DNA from: Hydrogenophaga sp. RAC07
GTDB lineage: Bacteria > Pseudomonadota > Gammaproteobacteria > Burkholderiales > Burkholderiaceae_C
NCBI RefSeq assembly: GCF_001713375.1
Contig: NZ_CP016449.1
Coordinates: 1,798,001 to 1,862,000, forward strand
Direction of reading: 5' to 3'
Length of the DNA: 64,000 nucleotides
Shown one piece after another: positions 45,577 to 57,105 of this stretch. The stretch's first letter is position 1, and the number at the start of each line of letters is the position of its first letter. A program made the position numbers and the translations under genes. The notes under the pieces are model-generated. The model worked only from the letters and a program-made list of their open reading frames with translations, searched no databases and was not told the origin of the DNA.

Positions 45577-46023
45577 TCAGTCCGCGCCGTAGACCTGGTC
45601 GGCACGTTTGACGAACGCATCCACCAGGTTGCCGGCGATCTTGTCAAACACCGGGCCGACCAGCGCGGCCAGGGCAGAACTGGAGAAACCGTAGCTCAGT
45701 GTGAACTCCACCTTGCAGGCACGCAGCGTGCCGTCACCAAGAGGCGTGAATGCCCAGACGCCATCCAGCTGTGAGAAGGGTCCATCGACCAGCTCCATGA
45801 GCACCTTGCGGTCGGTCTCGTGGGTGTTGCGGGTGGTGAAGCTCTGGCGCAGGCCACTGATGGCCATGCCCACGCGAGCCAGCATGCCGTCGTCGTTGAG
45901 TTCCAGCACTTCGCCGTGGTCGCACCACGGGAGGAACTGAGGGTAGTGCTCGATGTTGGTGACCAGCGCGAACATTTCATGGGCGCTGTGGGAGAGCAAG
46001 ACAGACTTGTGAATCGTTTTCAT
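45577..46023 (-). CDS. ratA: RatA-type SRPBCC (START/COQ10) protein
   Basis: 148-residue polyketide-cyclase/COQ10-like protein: MKTIHKSVLLSHSAHEMFALV, then HYPQFLPWCDHGEVLE and the C-terminal amphipathic helix. In E. coli the homologue RatA was reported to block 70S ribosome formation; eukaryotic COQ10 homologues bind ubiquinone, so either role is possible. The ATG at 46023 is only about 12 bases downstream of a TACAAT hexamer, suggesting a very short leader. rnfH follows 7 bases later; smpB is divergent. Confidence 0.9.
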   Translation of the reverse strand: MKTIHKSVLLSHSAHEMFALVTNIEHYPQFLPWCDHGEVLELNDDGMLARVGMAISGLRQSFTTRNTHETDRKVLMELVDGPFSQLDGVWAFTPLGDGTLRACKVEFTLSYGFSSSALAALVGPVFDKIAGNLVDAFVKRADQVYGAD

Positions 46024-46041
46024 ACAATCGAACTCATTGTA
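46023..46041. promoter_or_regulatory. palindrome of two face-to-face TACAAT boxes between ratA and smpB
   Basis: TACAAT and ATTGTA are separated by 7 bases. Each can serve as a -10 box, the left one for smpB and the right one for ratA. If both are used, the two polymerases would compete for the same DNA. The left box overlaps the first base of the ratA start codon. Confidence 0.4.
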
Positions 46042-46071
46042 TTGGCCTGAAACGGCCGCACCTCGCGCGTC

Positions 46072-46566
46072 ATGGCCACCAAAAACAGCAAAGCAACCCC
46101 CACCAAAGGCCTCGACAGCCGCATCGCCGACAACAAGAAGGCGTTCTTCAATTACGCCATCGAGGAACGTTTTGAAGCCGGCATGGTGCTCGAAGGGTGG
46201 GAGGTGAAGGCCCTGCGCGAAGGCAAGGTGCAGCTCACCGACGGTTATGTGGTCATCCGCAGCGGCGAATTGTTCCTGATCGGCTGCCAGATCAACGCGC
46301 TGTACACCGCCTCCACCCATGTCAGCCCGGACTCGGTGCGCACCAAGAAACTGCTGCTGCACAAGGACGAGATACGCCGTCTCATCGGCAAGGTCGAGCA
46401 GAAGGGCTACACGCTGGTGCCACTCAACCTGCACTGGAAGAACGGCAAGGTCAAATGTGAACTGGCGCTCGCCAAGGGCAAGGCCGAACACGACAAGCGC
46501 GACACCATCAAGGACCGCGAAGGCAAGCGCGAGGTCGATCGCGCCATGAAGTCACGCAACCGCTGA
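46072..46566 (+). CDS. smpB: SsrA-binding protein SmpB
   Basis: 164 residues; binds tmRNA and delivers it to stalled ribosomes in trans-translation. The OB-fold core has [34 protein letters not shown] and the [18 protein letters not shown] segment, followed by the basic C-terminal tail (DRAMKSRNR) that reads the empty mRNA channel. The tmRNA gene itself is not seen nearby. Divergent from ratA. Confidence 0.96.
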   Translation: MATKNSKATPTKGLDSRIADNKKAFFNYAIEERFEAGMVLEGWEVKALREGKVQLTDGYVVIRSGELFLIGCQINALYTASTHVSPDSVRTKKLLLHKDEIRRLIGKVEQKGYTLVPLNLHWKNGKVKCELALAKGKAEHDKRDTIKDREGKREVDRAMKSRNR

Positions 46567-46596
46567 GGCGCAGCAGCGTCTTCTGCGCGGGCGTGT

Positions 46597-47697
46597 TCAG
46601 CGAAGGTGCGCGAGCGGGTGAACCTCCGCAGCCCACGGGCTCTCGAAGAACGCGGCCACCTGCCCTCTTCCCACTTCTTCAATGCGTTCGGGGTTCCATC
46701 GCGGCTGGTGGTCCTTGTCCACCGCCAGCGCGCGGATGCCTTCCACGGTTTCGCTGGCCGCGCCCGGGCGCAGGTGGAAGCAGCGGTACACCATGCCGCG
46801 CTCCATGCGCAGGTTGTCGGCCAGGCCGAGTCCACGCGCACGGCGCACCTGCTCCAGCACCACATGCAGCATCAGCGGTGAGCGGTGGCGCAGCGTGGCG
46901 GCCGTGGCCTTGGCCCATTCGCTGTCGTCCGACTCCAGCGTGGAAATGATGGCGTGCACGTCGGGCAAACCGAACACCCGGTCGATCTCTTTGGCAGGCC
47001 AACTGCCCGCGGCCACCGTGATGCTCAGGTGGCTGGCGCACCAGCGCTCCACCGCTGCCCCGTTCTCGAACGGCGTTTGAGCCAGTGAATTCCACAAGCC
47101 GACCAGGCGGCCCGAATCGATGAAGCCGTCGGCCAGGCCAGCGGCCATGGCGTCGCGCCCGCCGAGCACCTGGCCGGTGAGTGCGAGGTACTCGCCCAGG
47201 CGGCCCGGGCAGCGGCTCAGGAAGTAGCCGCCGCCCACATCGGGAAACAGGCCGATGTGGGTCTCGGGCATGGCGAGCTTGCTGCGTTCGGTGACGATGC
47301 GCAGGCTCGCGCCCTGGCTGATGCCCATGCCGCCGCCCATGACGATGCCGTCCATGAACGCGATGTAGGGCTTGCGGTACGTGTGGATCAGGTGGTTGAG
47401 CGCGTACTCTTCGGTGAAGAATGCCTCCAGCGACGCGTCGCCCGAGAGCGCGGCCTGGTGGAAGTAGCGGATGTCGCCGCCGGCGCAGAAGCTGCCGAAC
47501 GGGCCTTCCTTGTTGACACCGCGGATCGCAACGGCCAGCACCTCGTCGTCGTCCCTCCAACGCTCGAGTGCCCGCGTGATGCTGCGGATCATGTCGAGCG
47601 ACAAGGCGTTGAGGGCCTTGGGCCGGTTGAGCGTGATGCAGCCGACGCGGCCCAGCACTTCGGCGATGACAAGGGTTTCAGGCGCAGGGACGTTCAT
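46597..47697 (-). CDS. enoyl-CoA hydratase/3-hydroxyisobutyryl-CoA hydrolase family protein
   Basis: 366-residue crotonase-fold enzyme of the HIBCH branch, longer than plain enoyl-CoA hydratases. Oxyanion-hole loops are FCAGGDIRYFHQ and MGGGMGISQ; the catalytic Glu/Asp region of HIBCH is in PETHIGLFPDVGGGYFLS. It would release free 3-hydroxyisobutyrate in valine breakdown or act on a related acyl-CoA. The gene follows the EamA transporter gene by 22 bases on the same strand, and other valine genes are not nearby, so the pathway is inferred. Confidence 0.88.
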   Translation of the reverse strand: MNVPAPETLVIAEVLGRVGCITLNRPKALNALSLDMIRSITRALERWRDDDEVLAVAIRGVNKEGPFGSFCAGGDIRYFHQAALSGDASLEAFFTEEYALNHLIHTYRKPYIAFMDGIVMGGGMGISQGASLRIVTERSKLAMPETHIGLFPDVGGGYFLSRCPGRLGEYLALTGQVLGGRDAMAAGLADGFIDSGRLVGLWNSLAQTPFENGAAVERWCASHLSITVAAGSWPAKEIDRVFGLPDVHAIISTLESDDSEWAKATAATLRHRSPLMLHVVLEQVRRARGLGLADNLRMERGMVYRCFHLRPGAASETVEGIRALAVDKDHQPRWNPERIEEVGRGQVAAFFESPWAAEVHPLAHLR

Positions 47698-47719
47698 CGT
47701 TGTTCTTCCGAAAAATCGT

Positions 47720-48739
47720 TCATTGGGGTTGCTGGTCGACCGTCTGGATGCGGGGCGTCCCCGCCCGAGAACGCCAGCCCAGCAACTCGTTGATCACCAG
47801 GGCGCCGATCACCAGGCTGCCGCCGCGCAGCACCTCGTCGCCCGGCACTTCGTTGGCCCAGATCCAGGCCAGCAGGATGCCGAAGATCACTTCCAGCAGG
47901 GCCAGCAGCGAAACTTCAGGCGCCTTGAGCACGCGCGCGCACACCACCGACAGCGCGCAGGGAATCGCCAGTTGCACGAGACCCAACATGGCCAGCCACG
48001 CCACGTCACTCGCGGTGGCTGCAAAAGGCAGCGCGAACGGCAGCGTGAGCAGGGAGGAGATCACGGCACCGAGCAGCACCGAGGGCACGAGATCGATCTT
48101 TTCGCCGTGGGTCTGGCTGCGTTGCACCACCGTCCAGTTGATGGCGCCGGCGACGGGCACGCACAAGGCGGTGAGCGAACCCAGCACCAGTCCACCGGTG
48201 TCGATCTCGGGATGGGCCAGCGCCTGCACGAACTGGCTGCCGTACATGTAGGCGATGCCGGCGCCGGCGGCCAGGATGGCCAACCAGGTGCGCGCGGCCA
48301 GCTGTTGGCCGATGAAGATACGCGCCACCAGCGCGGTGAAGAGCGGCCCCACCGACATGATCACCAGCACGTTGGCCACGCTGGTGAAGGTCAGGGCCAG
48401 CATGAAGGCGGTGAACATCACCGACCAGCACACGCCCGAGATCCAGAAGGCCGACGATTCGGGAATCAGGCCCCAATGGTGTTTGAGCCAAATCCGCAGC
48501 GAGGGTGCGTCTGTTGACGCAACCAGGTGACCTTGGCGTCGGTCGGCCTGCCGCCAGACGGGCAGGATGACCAGCAAGGACAGCGCGGTGAAGGCGCTGC
48601 GCCAGAACGTGACCTCGAACCGCGCCGCCGATTCCAGCTGGCGCGACACCACACCGGCGATCGACCACATCAGTGTGACCGCCAGCATGAGAAAAACCGC
48701 CTGGGTGTGCGTCAGGCGGTTGAGGGCTTGAAAAGGCAT
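47720..48739 (-). CDS. EamA-family (DMT) transporter
   Basis: 339-residue inner-membrane protein with about 10 helices in two EamA repeats (MWSIAGVVSRQLE early in the first, GAINWTVVQRSQ in the second). Members export or import small metabolites; the substrate is unknown. The ATG at 48739 is taken rather than the one at 48769, whose extra residues are not conserved in type. It lies 50 bases downstream of typA. Confidence 0.85.
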   Translation of the reverse strand: MPFQALNRLTHTQAVFLMLAVTLMWSIAGVVSRQLESAARFEVTFWRSAFTALSLLVILPVWRQADRRQGHLVASTDAPSLRIWLKHHWGLIPESSAFWISGVCWSVMFTAFMLALTFTSVANVLVIMSVGPLFTALVARIFIGQQLAARTWLAILAAGAGIAYMYGSQFVQALAHPEIDTGGLVLGSLTALCVPVAGAINWTVVQRSQTHGEKIDLVPSVLLGAVISSLLTLPFALPFAATASDVAWLAMLGLVQLAIPCALSVVCARVLKAPEVSLLALLEVIFGILLAWIWANEVPGDEVLRGGSLVIGALVINELLGWRSRAGTPRIQTVDQQPQ

Positions 48740-48789
48740 GGCCAGTTCAGGTCGCAGCAGCCGCAGCACAGAGCCGCGGCCCGCCCGGC

Positions 48790-50613
48790 TCAGCTTTTGG
48801 AGGCTCGCTTGCGGTCGCTTTCCTTCAGGAAGCGCTTGCGCAGACGCACGCTCTTGGGCGTGATTTCGACCAGTTCGTCGTCTTCGATGAATTCCACACC
48901 GTACTCGAGGTTGAGGTCAACGGGCGGCGTGATCTTGATAGCGTCTTCCTTGCCGCTGACGCGGAAGTTGGTCAGCTGCTTGGTGCGGGTGGCGTTGACG
49001 ATCAGGTCGTTGTCGCGGTTGTGGATGCCGACGATCATGCCTTCGTACACCGGGTCGCCGGCGCGCACGAACATGCGGCCGCGGTCGTCGAGCTTGCCCA
49101 GGGCGTAGGTGAAGATTTCACCGTCGTCCATGGAGATCAGCACGCCGTTCTTGCGACTGGCGATGTCGCCCTTGTGCGGCTCGTAGCCGTCGAAGATGTT
49201 GGCGATCAGGCCGGAACCGCGCGTCAGGTTCAGGAACTCGTTGGTGAAACCGATCAGGCCACGCGCCGGAATGCGGTACTCCAGACGCACGCGGCCACGG
49301 CCATCGGGTTCCATGTTGGCCAGTTCGCCCTTGCGCTCGCCCAGTGCCTGCATCACGCCGCCCTGGTGCTGTTCTTCGATGTCGGCCGTCACCATCTCGA
49401 TGGGCTCGTGGCGCACACCGTCGATGTCGCGGAACACCACGCGTGGCTTGGACACCGCGAGTTCGTAGCCTTCGCGGCGCATGTTTTCCAGCAGGATGGT
49501 CAGGTGCAATTCACCGCGGCCCATCACTTCGAAGATGCCGTCTTCGTCGGTTTCCTTCACGCGCAGGGCCACGTTGTGCTGCAGCTCTTTCTGCAGGCGG
49601 TCCCAGATCTGGCGGCTGGTCACGTACTTGCCTTCGCGGCCGGCCAGCGGACTGGTGTTCACGCAGAAGTTCATGGTCAGCGTCGGCTCGTCGATCTTGA
49701 GCATGGGCAACGGAGCGGGGGTCAGCGGATCGGTCACGGTCACGCCGATGCCGATGTCGGGAATGCCGTTGATCAGCACGATGTCGCCCGGGCCGGCTTC
49801 GGTCACCTGCACGCGGTCCAGGCCCTGGAACTTCAGCACCTGGTTGACGCGACCCTTGACGACCTTGCCGTCCACGCCTTCCATCACGACCACGTCCATG
49901 TTGGGCTTGATCGTGCCCTGGCTGATGCGGCCCACGCCGATGCGGCCAACGAAGGTGGAAAAGTCGAGTGCGGAAACCTGCAACTGCAGTGGCGCTGCCG
50001 GGTCACCGTCCTGCGGCTTCACGTGCTTGAGCACGGTGTTGAACAGGGCCGACATGTCGGGTCCCCACTGCTCGCCCGGTGCGCCTTCGACCAGCGAGGT
50101 CCAGCCGTTGATGCCCGAGGCGTACACCACGGGGAAGTCGAGCTGTTCGTCGTTGGCACCGAGCTTGTCGAACAGATCGAACGCGGCGTTGATCACGGCG
50201 TCCGGGCGCGCGCCCGGCTTGTCGACCTTGTTAACCACCACGATGGGCTTCAGACCCAGGGCCAGCGCCTTCTTGGTCACGAAGCGCGTCTGCGGCATCG
50301 GGCCTTCCTGCGCGTCGATCAGAAGCACCACACCGTCCACCATGGACAGGGCGCGCTCGACTTCACCGCCGAAGTCCGCGTGGCCGGGGGTGTCGACGAT
50401 GTTGATGTGCGTGCCTTCCCAGCTCACGGCGCAGTTCTTGGCCAGGATGGTGATGCCGCGCTCGCGTTCGATGGCGTTGTTGTCCATCACCGTGTCCACG
50501 ATCTTTTCGTGTTCGGCGAAGGTGCCCGACTGGCGAAGCAGCTGGTCCACCATGGTGGTTTTGCCATGGTCAACGTGGGCAATGATGGCGATGTTGCGGA
50601 TTTGTTTGCTCAT
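48790..50613 (-). CDS. typA: translational GTPase TypA/BipA
   Basis: 607-residue ribosome-associated GTPase of the EF-G family. G motifs are [22 protein letters not shown] and NKVD; the BipA-specific C-terminal domain is present, with the conserved [15 protein letters not shown] near the end. It helps ribosome assembly and adaptation to cold or stress. The ATG overlaps the truB stop by 4 bases (ATGA), making it the last gene of the rimP-nusA-infB-rbfA-truB operon. Confidence 0.96.
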   Translation of the reverse strand: MSKQIRNIAIIAHVDHGKTTMVDQLLRQSGTFAEHEKIVDTVMDNNAIERERGITILAKNCAVSWEGTHINIVDTPGHADFGGEVERALSMVDGVVLLIDAQEGPMPQTRFVTKKALALGLKPIVVVNKVDKPGARPDAVINAAFDLFDKLGANDEQLDFPVVYASGINGWTSLVEGAPGEQWGPDMSALFNTVLKHVKPQDGDPAAPLQLQVSALDFSTFVGRIGVGRISQGTIKPNMDVVVMEGVDGKVVKGRVNQVLKFQGLDRVQVTEAGPGDIVLINGIPDIGIGVTVTDPLTPAPLPMLKIDEPTLTMNFCVNTSPLAGREGKYVTSRQIWDRLQKELQHNVALRVKETDEDGIFEVMGRGELHLTILLENMRREGYELAVSKPRVVFRDIDGVRHEPIEMVTADIEEQHQGGVMQALGERKGELANMEPDGRGRVRLEYRIPARGLIGFTNEFLNLTRGSGLIANIFDGYEPHKGDIASRKNGVLISMDDGEIFTYALGKLDDRGRMFVRAGDPVYEGMIVGIHNRDNDLIVNATRTKQLTNFRVSGKEDAIKITPPVDLNLEYGVEFIEDDELVEITPKSVRLRKRFLKESDRKRASKS

Positions 50614-51599
50614 GATGCGAGTTCCGGTGAGGTTTCCAGGATTTGCTGTATTTCGATGGGGCTCAGCAGCCGCCCCGGGATCAGTTCACCCGCTTGGGTG
50701 TGCGCGCTGCCCAGCAGCACGGCTTCTTGTGAAAACGATTCATCGCCGGTGGAAACAGGACCGAACACGGCCACACTTTCCTGGTCGGCCCAGGCGCCAC
50801 GGCGGCGCAGGCCGCTGAGGAAACGCCCCGCATCATCAGCGTCCAGCGTGACGGCCTCGTGGCCTTCCAGCAGGGTCTGCACCGGCAACAACAGCGCCAT
50901 GCGTTCGCTTTCGTCCAGCGCTTCGAGGGCGTCAAGCGTGATGCACTGCGAGGCGTTGAACGGGCCGGTTTCGATGCGGCGCAACATGCTCAGGTGCCCG
51001 CCACAGCCCAGGGCCTCGGCGATGTCTTCACCCAAGGTGCGGATGTAGGTGCCCTTGCTGCAGCGCACGCGCAGATGAAGAAACGGCGCGTCGCCCTGCA
51101 GTTGCATGTCCAGCAGGTCGAGGTCGTGGATGGTGACGTGGCGCGCCTCGCGCTCCACCGTCTCACCCTGGCGCGCGTATTCGTAGAGCGGCTTGCCGTC
51201 CTTCTTCAAGGCGCTGTGCATCGGCGGCACCTGGGCGATCGGACCCATGAAACCGTCGAGCGCTTCAACCACCTGGCCCGGCGTGCAAACCACGTCGCGG
51301 GTCAGGATCACCTCGCCTTCTGCGTCGCCAGTGCTGGTTTTCACGCCCAGGCGCACCACGGTCTCATAGGTCTTGTCGGCGTCGAGGTGGATCTGGCTGA
51401 ATTTCGTGGCCGCGCCAAAGCACAACGGCAACACACCGCTGGCCAGCGGATCGAGCGTGCCGGTGTGGCCTGCTTTCTCGGCTCGCAGCAACCATTTGGC
51501 TTTCTGCAAAGCCTGGTTGCTGGAGAGACCCAGCGGTTTGTCGAGCAACAGCACCCCATGCACAGGGCGCCGCTGCACCCTCGTGCGTGGCGCGTGCAT
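50610..51599 (-). CDS. truB: tRNA pseudouridine(55) synthase TruB
   Basis: 329 residues; isomerises U55 in the T loop of tRNAs. The catalytic Asp is Asp50 in [12 protein letters not shown], preceded by [12 protein letters not shown]. The C-terminal part has the [17 protein letters not shown] segment and a PUA-like end that is longer than in E. coli. It starts 2 bases after rbfA and overlaps typA by 4 bases. Confidence 0.95.
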   Translation of the reverse strand: MHAPRTRVQRRPVHGVLLLDKPLGLSSNQALQKAKWLLRAEKAGHTGTLDPLASGVLPLCFGAATKFSQIHLDADKTYETVVRLGVKTSTGDAEGEVILTRDVVCTPGQVVEALDGFMGPIAQVPPMHSALKKDGKPLYEYARQGETVEREARHVTIHDLDLLDMQLQGDAPFLHLRVRCSKGTYIRTLGEDIAEALGCGGHLSMLRRIETGPFNASQCITLDALEALDESERMALLLPVQTLLEGHEAVTLDADDAGRFLSGLRRRGAWADQESVAVFGPVSTGDESFSQEAVLLGSAHTQAGELIPGRLLSPIEIQQILETSPELAS

Positions 51600-51601
51600 C
51601 G

Positions 51602-51973
51602 TTATTCTTCCTTTGACCGAGAAGAGACAGCCTTGGAAATCAAGGCGTTCATGTCGGCCGCGCGCTCGGTGGTGCGGTCGAACACGAAGTGCAGCGTGGG
51701 CACGGTGTGGATGTGCAGCCGCTTGAACAAACCGCTGCGCAGGAAACCCGCCGCGGCATTGAGGCCTTCCAGCGTTTCCGCAGGATCACCCGTGAGCAGG
51801 CTGAAGAACACCTTGGCGTGCGCGTAGTCGGGCGTGACCTCGACCGCATTGATCGTGACCATGCCCACCCGCCGATCTTTCAACTCGCGCGCGATCAGCT
51901 CGGCCAGATCGCGCTGGATCTGGTCGGCCACGCGGAAACCGCGGTTGGGGACGGATGAAGCTTTGCGAGGCAT
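51602..51973 (-). CDS. rbfA: ribosome-binding factor A
   Basis: 123-residue KH-fold protein that matures the 16S rRNA 5' end in 30S subunits. The core [20 protein letters not shown] and the HAKVFFSLL and [19 protein letters not shown] segments are typical. The gene sits 3 bases after infB and 2 bases before truB, the conserved order. Confidence 0.94.
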   Translation of the reverse strand: MPRKASSVPNRGFRVADQIQRDLAELIARELKDRRVGMVTINAVEVTPDYAHAKVFFSLLTGDPAETLEGLNAAAGFLRSGLFKRLHIHTVPTLHFVFDRTTERAADMNALISKAVSSRSKEE

Positions 51974-51976
51974 GGT

Positions 51977-54850
51977 TTACAGCGTCCGCGCGACTTCCTT
52001 GACCTCGAAGAATTCGAGCTGGTCGCCTTCCTTGATGTCGTTGTAGTTCTTCAGCTTGATACCGCACTCGAAGCCTTCCTTGACTTCGCGCACGTCGTCC
52101 TTGAGGCGCTTGAGGGTGTCGATCTCGCCGGTGTAGATGACCACGTTGTCGCGCAGCAGGCGGAAATGCGCGCTGCGGGTGACCTGGCCAGCCGTGACCA
52201 TACAACCGGCAATGGTGCCGATCTTGGTGGCCACGAACACGGTGCGGATCTCGGCCGAGCCGATGACTTCTTCGCGCTTCTCGGGCGCCAGCATGCCGGA
52301 CATGGCCGCTTTCAACTCATCGACGGCGTCGTAAATGATGTTGTAGTAGCGCAGGTCCACGTCGTTGCCTTCGGCGAGCTTGCGGGCTCCCACGTCGGCA
52401 CGCACGTTGAAGCCGATGATCACCGCCTTGGAGGCAATGGCCAGGTTCACGTCGGACTCGCTGATGCCGCCGACCCCGGCGAACACCAGTTGCACCTTGA
52501 CCTCGTCGGTCGAGAGCTTGAGCAGCGACTGGGCCAGCGCTTCCTGCGAACCCTGCACGTCGGACTTGACAATGATGGGCAGCAGCTTGACTTCGCCAGC
52601 CGACATGTCGGAGAACATGTTCTCCAGCTTGGCGGCCTGCTGGCGCGCCAGCTTGGTGTTGCGGAACTTGCCGGCACGGTAGGTGGCGATCTCGCGCGCA
52701 CGGCGCTCGTCGGTCATCACCATGAAGTCGTCGCCGGCCTGGGGCACTTCCGACAGACCTTGAATTTCAACCGGGATGGACGGCCCGGCGGCCTTGATCG
52801 GCTTGCCGTTTTCGTCCAGCATGGCACGCACACGACCAGAGGTCTGTCCGACCAGCACCACGTCACCGGTCTTGAGCGTGCCGCTCTGCACCAGCACCGT
52901 GGCCACGGCACCGCGGCCTTTGTCCAGACGGGCTTCGATCACCAGGCCCTTGGCCATGGCATCCACAGGCGCCTTCAGTTCCAGCACTTCGGCCTGCAAC
53001 AACACCTGCTCCAGCAGCGCGTCGATGCCCTGGCCGGTCTTGGCGGACACACCCACGAAGGGCACGTCACCACCGAACTCTTCGGGCACGACTTCTTCGG
53101 CCACGAGTTCGGAGCGAACCTTCTCCAGGTTGATGCCGGGCTTGTCGATCTTGGTCAACGCCACGACGATGGGAACGCCCGCCGCCTTGGCGTGTTTGAT
53201 GGCTTCCTTGGTCTGCGGCATCACGCCGTCGTCTGCCGCGCAGACGAGGATGACGATGTCGGTGGCCTGGGCACCACGGGCACGCATGGCGGTGAAGGCC
53301 TCGTGACCGGGGGTGTCGAGGAATGAAATCATGCCGCGCTCGGTCTCGACGTGGTACGCCCCGATGTGCTGCGTGATGCCGCCGGCTTCGCCCGCAGCCA
53401 CCTTGGCACGGCGGATGTAATCCAGCAGCGAGGTCTTGCCATGGTCCACGTGGCCCATGACGGTGACCACCGGTGCACGCGGCAGCAACTCGTGTTCCTG
53501 CTGCGAGGTTTCGTCGTCGGCAAAAGCTTCCGGATCATCCAGCGCCGCCACCACAGCCTTGTGGCCGAGTTCTTCCACCACGATCATGGCGGTGTCCTGG
53601 TCCAGCGGCTGGTTGATGGTGACCATCTGACCGAGCTTCATCAACTGCTTGATGACCTCGGACGACTTCAGGCTCATCTTGTGTGCGAGCTCGGCCACCG
53701 TGATGGTCTCCGGCACGTGCACTTCAATGACCTTGACTTCGGTCGGTGCCACGAAATTGCTGGCGCCGGTGTCTCGGGAATCGCGCGAGTCGCGGCGACC
53801 ACGCGGGCCTCCGCGCCAGTTGGAACGCCCGGCACTGGTATCGCCACGCGTCTTGATTTCTTTCTTCTTGGCCGCGTCGTCTTTCCAGGTGGAAGACAGG
53901 TTCTCGGACTTGATCTCTTTTTTGCCGGCCACACCGGCCGTGGCGGCGCCAGCTGCGGTGGTGGCGGGTTTGCCGGGCGTGCCGGCAGGCTTGTGCAGCG
54001 TGCCCTTGATGCCGGCCTTCGGATCGGCCACGGGAGCCGGTTCGGGCTTCTTCGCGACCAAGGTCTTGGCAGGCGCCGACATCATGGCGCGGATGTTCGC
54101 GGCTTCGGCCTCCGCCTTGCGACGGCGCTCCACCAGATCCTGGGCGCGCAGATCGTCGGCGCGTTTGCTCTCGGCGTTGCGGTCCGCGATCACGCGGGCT
54201 GCGGAATCGCGTTCCAGCGAGTCGGTCTTGGCCTTGGCGTCTTTGGCGGTGCGTGCCGCAATGGCTTCTGCAATGCCTTCGGGCGAAGCGGCTTCGGCGG
54301 CGGCGCGGGCAGCGGCTTCCGCGGCATCCGCAGCGGCCGAAGCAGCACGCTCCTGCTCGACCACGGCTTGCGCCTGGCGGGCTTCCTCGGCCTCGCGGGC
54401 CTGGCGCTTCTCGTTGAATTCTTCTTCCTGGCGGCGCAGCAGCTCGGCATGGCGGCGCGCGTCTTCCTCGCGGCGGGCCAGTTCTTCGGTGTCGATCACC
54501 GGCGCCGCAGCAACCGGCTCCTCAACCACCTCGGGCACGGCCACCTCGTCGTCGCGCTTGATGAAGGTGCGCTTCTTGCGCACTTCCACCTGGATCGTGC
54601 GGGCTCGGCCAGTGGAGTCGGCCTGCTTGATCTCGGAGGTCGATTTCTTCACCAGGGTGATCTTCTTGCGCTCACCGCCGGCCGTGCCATGGCTGGCTTT
54701 GAGGTGGCCCAGCAACGATTGCTTGTCGGACTCGGTGACCGGATCGGTCCCGGACGACTTGGGCACGCCCGCTGCGGAGAGTTGCTCCAGCAGGACGGTG
54801 GTGGGCTTGTTCAGCTCGGCAGCCAGTTCGGCGACGGTGGTACTTGTCAT
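51977..54850 (-). CDS. infB: translation initiation factor IF-2
   Basis: 957 residues. N-terminal IF2_N domain ([19 protein letters not shown]), a long Ala/Glu/Arg-rich charged region (about residues 120-270) likely forming a coiled coil or flexible linker, a low-complexity Gly/Arg segment ([18 protein letters not shown]), then the GTPase ([12 protein letters not shown] near residue 465, [15 protein letters not shown]) and the two C-terminal domains that bind fMet-tRNA. The extended linker is normal for betaproteobacteria. It lies 31 bases after nusA. Confidence 0.97.
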   Translation of the reverse strand: MTSTTVAELAAELNKPTTVLLEQLSAAGVPKSSGTDPVTESDKQSLLGHLKASHGTAGGERKKITLVKKSTSEIKQADSTGRARTIQVEVRKKRTFIKRDDEVAVPEVVEEPVAAAPVIDTEELARREEDARRHAELLRRQEEEFNEKRQAREAEEARQAQAVVEQERAASAAADAAEAAARAAAEAASPEGIAEAIAARTAKDAKAKTDSLERDSAARVIADRNAESKRADDLRAQDLVERRRKAEAEAANIRAMMSAPAKTLVAKKPEPAPVADPKAGIKGTLHKPAGTPGKPATTAAGAATAGVAGKKEIKSENLSSTWKDDAAKKKEIKTRGDTSAGRSNWRGGPRGRRDSRDSRDTGASNFVAPTEVKVIEVHVPETITVAELAHKMSLKSSEVIKQLMKLGQMVTINQPLDQDTAMIVVEELGHKAVVAALDDPEAFADDETSQQEHELLPRAPVVTVMGHVDHGKTSLLDYIRRAKVAAGEAGGITQHIGAYHVETERGMISFLDTPGHEAFTAMRARGAQATDIVILVCAADDGVMPQTKEAIKHAKAAGVPIVVALTKIDKPGINLEKVRSELVAEEVVPEEFGGDVPFVGVSAKTGQGIDALLEQVLLQAEVLELKAPVDAMAKGLVIEARLDKGRGAVATVLVQSGTLKTGDVVLVGQTSGRVRAMLDENGKPIKAAGPSIPVEIQGLSEVPQAGDDFMVMTDERRAREIATYRAGKFRNTKLARQQAAKLENMFSDMSAGEVKLLPIIVKSDVQGSQEALAQSLLKLSTDEVKVQLVFAGVGGISESDVNLAIASKAVIIGFNVRADVGARKLAEGNDVDLRYYNIIYDAVDELKAAMSGMLAPEKREEVIGSAEIRTVFVATKIGTIAGCMVTAGQVTRSAHFRLLRDNVVIYTGEIDTLKRLKDDVREVKEGFECGIKLKNYNDIKEGDQLEFFEVKEVARTL

Positions 54851-54881
54851 AGGTCTCTATTCTCCGATGGGCCTCCGCTGG

Positions 54882-56381
54882 TCAGGTCGTGGATTGCGCT
54901 TCGTCACCGGTGAACCAGTGAGCGCGTGCCAGCATGATCAGCGCGGTGGCCTCTTCAGGCGTCTGTGCGGTGATGTCGGTGAGCTCGTCGGTGGCCAGGT
55001 CGGCCAGCTCGTCGCGGGTGTGGATGCCGGCGTCGGCCAGCTTGGCGATCAGCTCCGGGGTCACGCCTTCGAGGTCGCGCAAATCTTGCGACACCTCTTC
55101 GACGCTCTCTTCGCGAGCGATTTCCATGGTCAGCAGGGCATCCTTGGCGCGGGTGCGCAGCTCATTGACCGTGTCTTCGTCAAAAGACTCGATCTCCAGC
55201 ATTTCCTGCAGCGGCACATAGGCCACTTCTTCGAGGCTGGTGAAGCCTTCTTCGATCAGGATGTCGGCAATCTCCTGGTCCACGTCCAGCTTGGCCATGA
55301 AGATCTTGCGGATGCCGTCGGCCTCTTCGGCCTGCTTCTGGGCCGACTCGTCGGCCGTCATGATGTTGATGCGCCAGCCGGTCAGCTCGGACGCCAGGCG
55401 CACGTTCTGGCCACCGCGGCCGATGGCGATGGCGAGGTTTTCCTCGTCGACCACCACGTCCATGGCATGGCGCTCTTCGTCCACCACGATGGAGACCACG
55501 TTGGCCGGGGCCAGCGCGCCGATGACGAACTGCGCCGGGTCTTCGGACCACAGCACGATGTCCACACGCTCGCCTGCGAGTTCGTTGGTCACGCCGTTGA
55601 CGCGCGAACCGCGCACACCGACACAGGTGCCGATGGGGTCGATGCGGCGGTCGTTGGTGTGCACGGCGATCTTGGCGCGCGAACCCGGGTCGCGGGCGCA
55701 GGTCTTGATCTCCAGCAGGCCTTGTTCGATTTCGGGCACTTCCTGGCGGAAGAGTTCGATCATGAACGACGGGGCCGAGCGTGACAGCAGGATGGGCGCG
55801 CCGCGCAGCGTCAGATCCACGTCCATGATCATGGCGCGCACGCGGTCGCCGGTGCGGAAGTTCTCTTTCGGGATCATCTCGCCGCGCTTCAAGCGACCTT
55901 CAACCCGGCCGCTCTCGACGATCAGGTCGCCCTTGTCCATGCGCTTGACGGTGCCCACAAAGATCTTGTCGCCGCGCGACATGAAATCGTTGAGCAGCAT
56001 CTCGCGCTCGGCGTCGCGGATCTTCTGCAGGATCACCTGCTTGGCAGCCATGGCACCGATGCGGCCGATCGGCACGCTTTCGACCGGCTTCTCGATGAAG
56101 TCGCCTTCTTCGATGTCGGCGAGTTCGTCGCGGGCGTCGGTCAGCAGTTCTTCGGCGTCGGGGTTCTGCAGGCCGGCCTCATCGGGCACCACCAGCCAGC
56201 GGCGGAAGGTCTCGTAGGCACCGGTGTCCGGGTCCATGGCCACGCGGATGTCCACGTCGCCCTTGTAGAGTTTTTTGGTGGCCGAGGCCAGCGCCAGTTC
56301 CACGGCGCCCAACACGACGTCGCGCTCGACGTTCTTCTCGCGCGAGATCGCATCGATCAGCATCAACATTTCGCGGTTCAT
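54882..56381 (-). CDS. nusA: transcription termination/antitermination factor NusA
   Basis: 499 residues: N-terminal RNAP-binding domain ([20 protein letters not shown]), S1 domain, two KH domains ([14 protein letters not shown] and [18 protein letters not shown]) and two C-terminal acidic repeats. NusA enhances pausing and hairpin-dependent termination. This matters because its own operon starts with a promoter directly followed by an intrinsic terminator, which would allow negative autoregulation. It lies 51 bases after rimP. Confidence 0.97.
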   Translation of the reverse strand: MNREMLMLIDAISREKNVERDVVLGAVELALASATKKLYKGDVDIRVAMDPDTGAYETFRRWLVVPDEAGLQNPDAEELLTDARDELADIEEGDFIEKPVESVPIGRIGAMAAKQVILQKIRDAEREMLLNDFMSRGDKIFVGTVKRMDKGDLIVESGRVEGRLKRGEMIPKENFRTGDRVRAMIMDVDLTLRGAPILLSRSAPSFMIELFRQEVPEIEQGLLEIKTCARDPGSRAKIAVHTNDRRIDPIGTCVGVRGSRVNGVTNELAGERVDIVLWSEDPAQFVIGALAPANVVSIVVDEERHAMDVVVDEENLAIAIGRGGQNVRLASELTGWRINIMTADESAQKQAEEADGIRKIFMAKLDVDQEIADILIEEGFTSLEEVAYVPLQEMLEIESFDEDTVNELRTRAKDALLTMEIAREESVEEVSQDLRDLEGVTPELIAKLADAGIHTRDELADLATDELTDITAQTPEEATALIMLARAHWFTGDEAQSTT

Positions 56382-56432
56382 TTCACTCGCCCACCTTTCC
56401 GAATTGCATGTCCTGGGTCACTTTGATTTCTC

Positions 56433-57032
56433 TCATTCATCGCTGTCTGAAGCGTTGGCTCCAGGGGCCTGACGGCCCTTGAAATTCACGATCGGCGCCA
56501 AGCGCGCCTGCTGGATGTCGTCCAGCGAAAAGGTCATGGCCTGCATGGGCACGGGCGCGCGCTTCTTGCTCACCCGCGCGCCGGGCTTGGGTTCGGGCGC
56601 ATCGCTCCAGACCACCTGCCACTGCACACCATCGTCGGCACGCTCCAGCGTGCCCCTGAATTTCTTGCGGTTCGCCGCCACGTCGGTTCCGGTGGCGCCG
56701 ATCGGCGCTTTCAAGGTGAGGTCGATCACGTGACCTTCAAACCTCACATAGTCAATTTCACGTTTGAGTGGCCGGTCAATGCCCGGCGAACCCACTTCGA
56801 GGCGGCGGTATTCCAGGCCCTCGACTTCCAGCAGGTATTGCAACTGACGCGTGATTTTTTCGCAATCCTCGACCGTGACAAAACGCTCCACCGGCACGGG
56901 CTGGCCCGCAACGGGCGCCTCCCACGGCAGATCGATCGTGACCTTCAGCAAGCCACTGCCCGAGCGCTCCAACTCCACCAGGTCAAAACCCAGTCCGGTA
57001 ACGGTCTGCTCTACGATCTCTTGCCAAGCCAT
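56433..57032 (-). CDS. rimP: ribosome maturation factor RimP
   Basis: 199-residue 30S assembly factor. The first domain has LGFDLVELERSGSGLLKVTID, followed by CEKITRQLQYLLEVEGLEYRRLEV and GSPGIDRPLKREIDYVRFEG. A C-terminal extension (residues 150-199, basic and then acidic) is longer than in E. coli. First gene of the rimP-nusA-infB-rbfA-truB-typA operon. Confidence 0.94.
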   Translation of the reverse strand: MAWQEIVEQTVTGLGFDLVELERSGSGLLKVTIDLPWEAPVAGQPVPVERFVTVEDCEKITRQLQYLLEVEGLEYRRLEVGSPGIDRPLKREIDYVRFEGHVIDLTLKAPIGATGTDVAANRKKFRGTLERADDGVQWQVVWSDAPEPKPGARVSKKRAPVPMQAMTFSLDDIQQARLAPIVNFKGRQAPGANASDSDE

Positions 57033-57105
57033 GCTGATGGTGTCTGCCCAGGGTGGACCAAAGAATCAACCCTGTGGATTACCCCAGGGTCAAAAGCGTT
57101 CGGCC

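Noticed and set aside
49021..51048. A plus-strand frame of 675 codons opposite typA and truB
   Set aside because: Antisense of highly conserved GTPase and pseudouridine synthase genes; His-rich composition typical of reverse-complement coding.
53351..55784. Long plus-strand frames opposite infB and nusA
   Set aside because: Ser/Ala/Arg- or Gly/Arg/Leu-rich shadow translations of conserved core genes.
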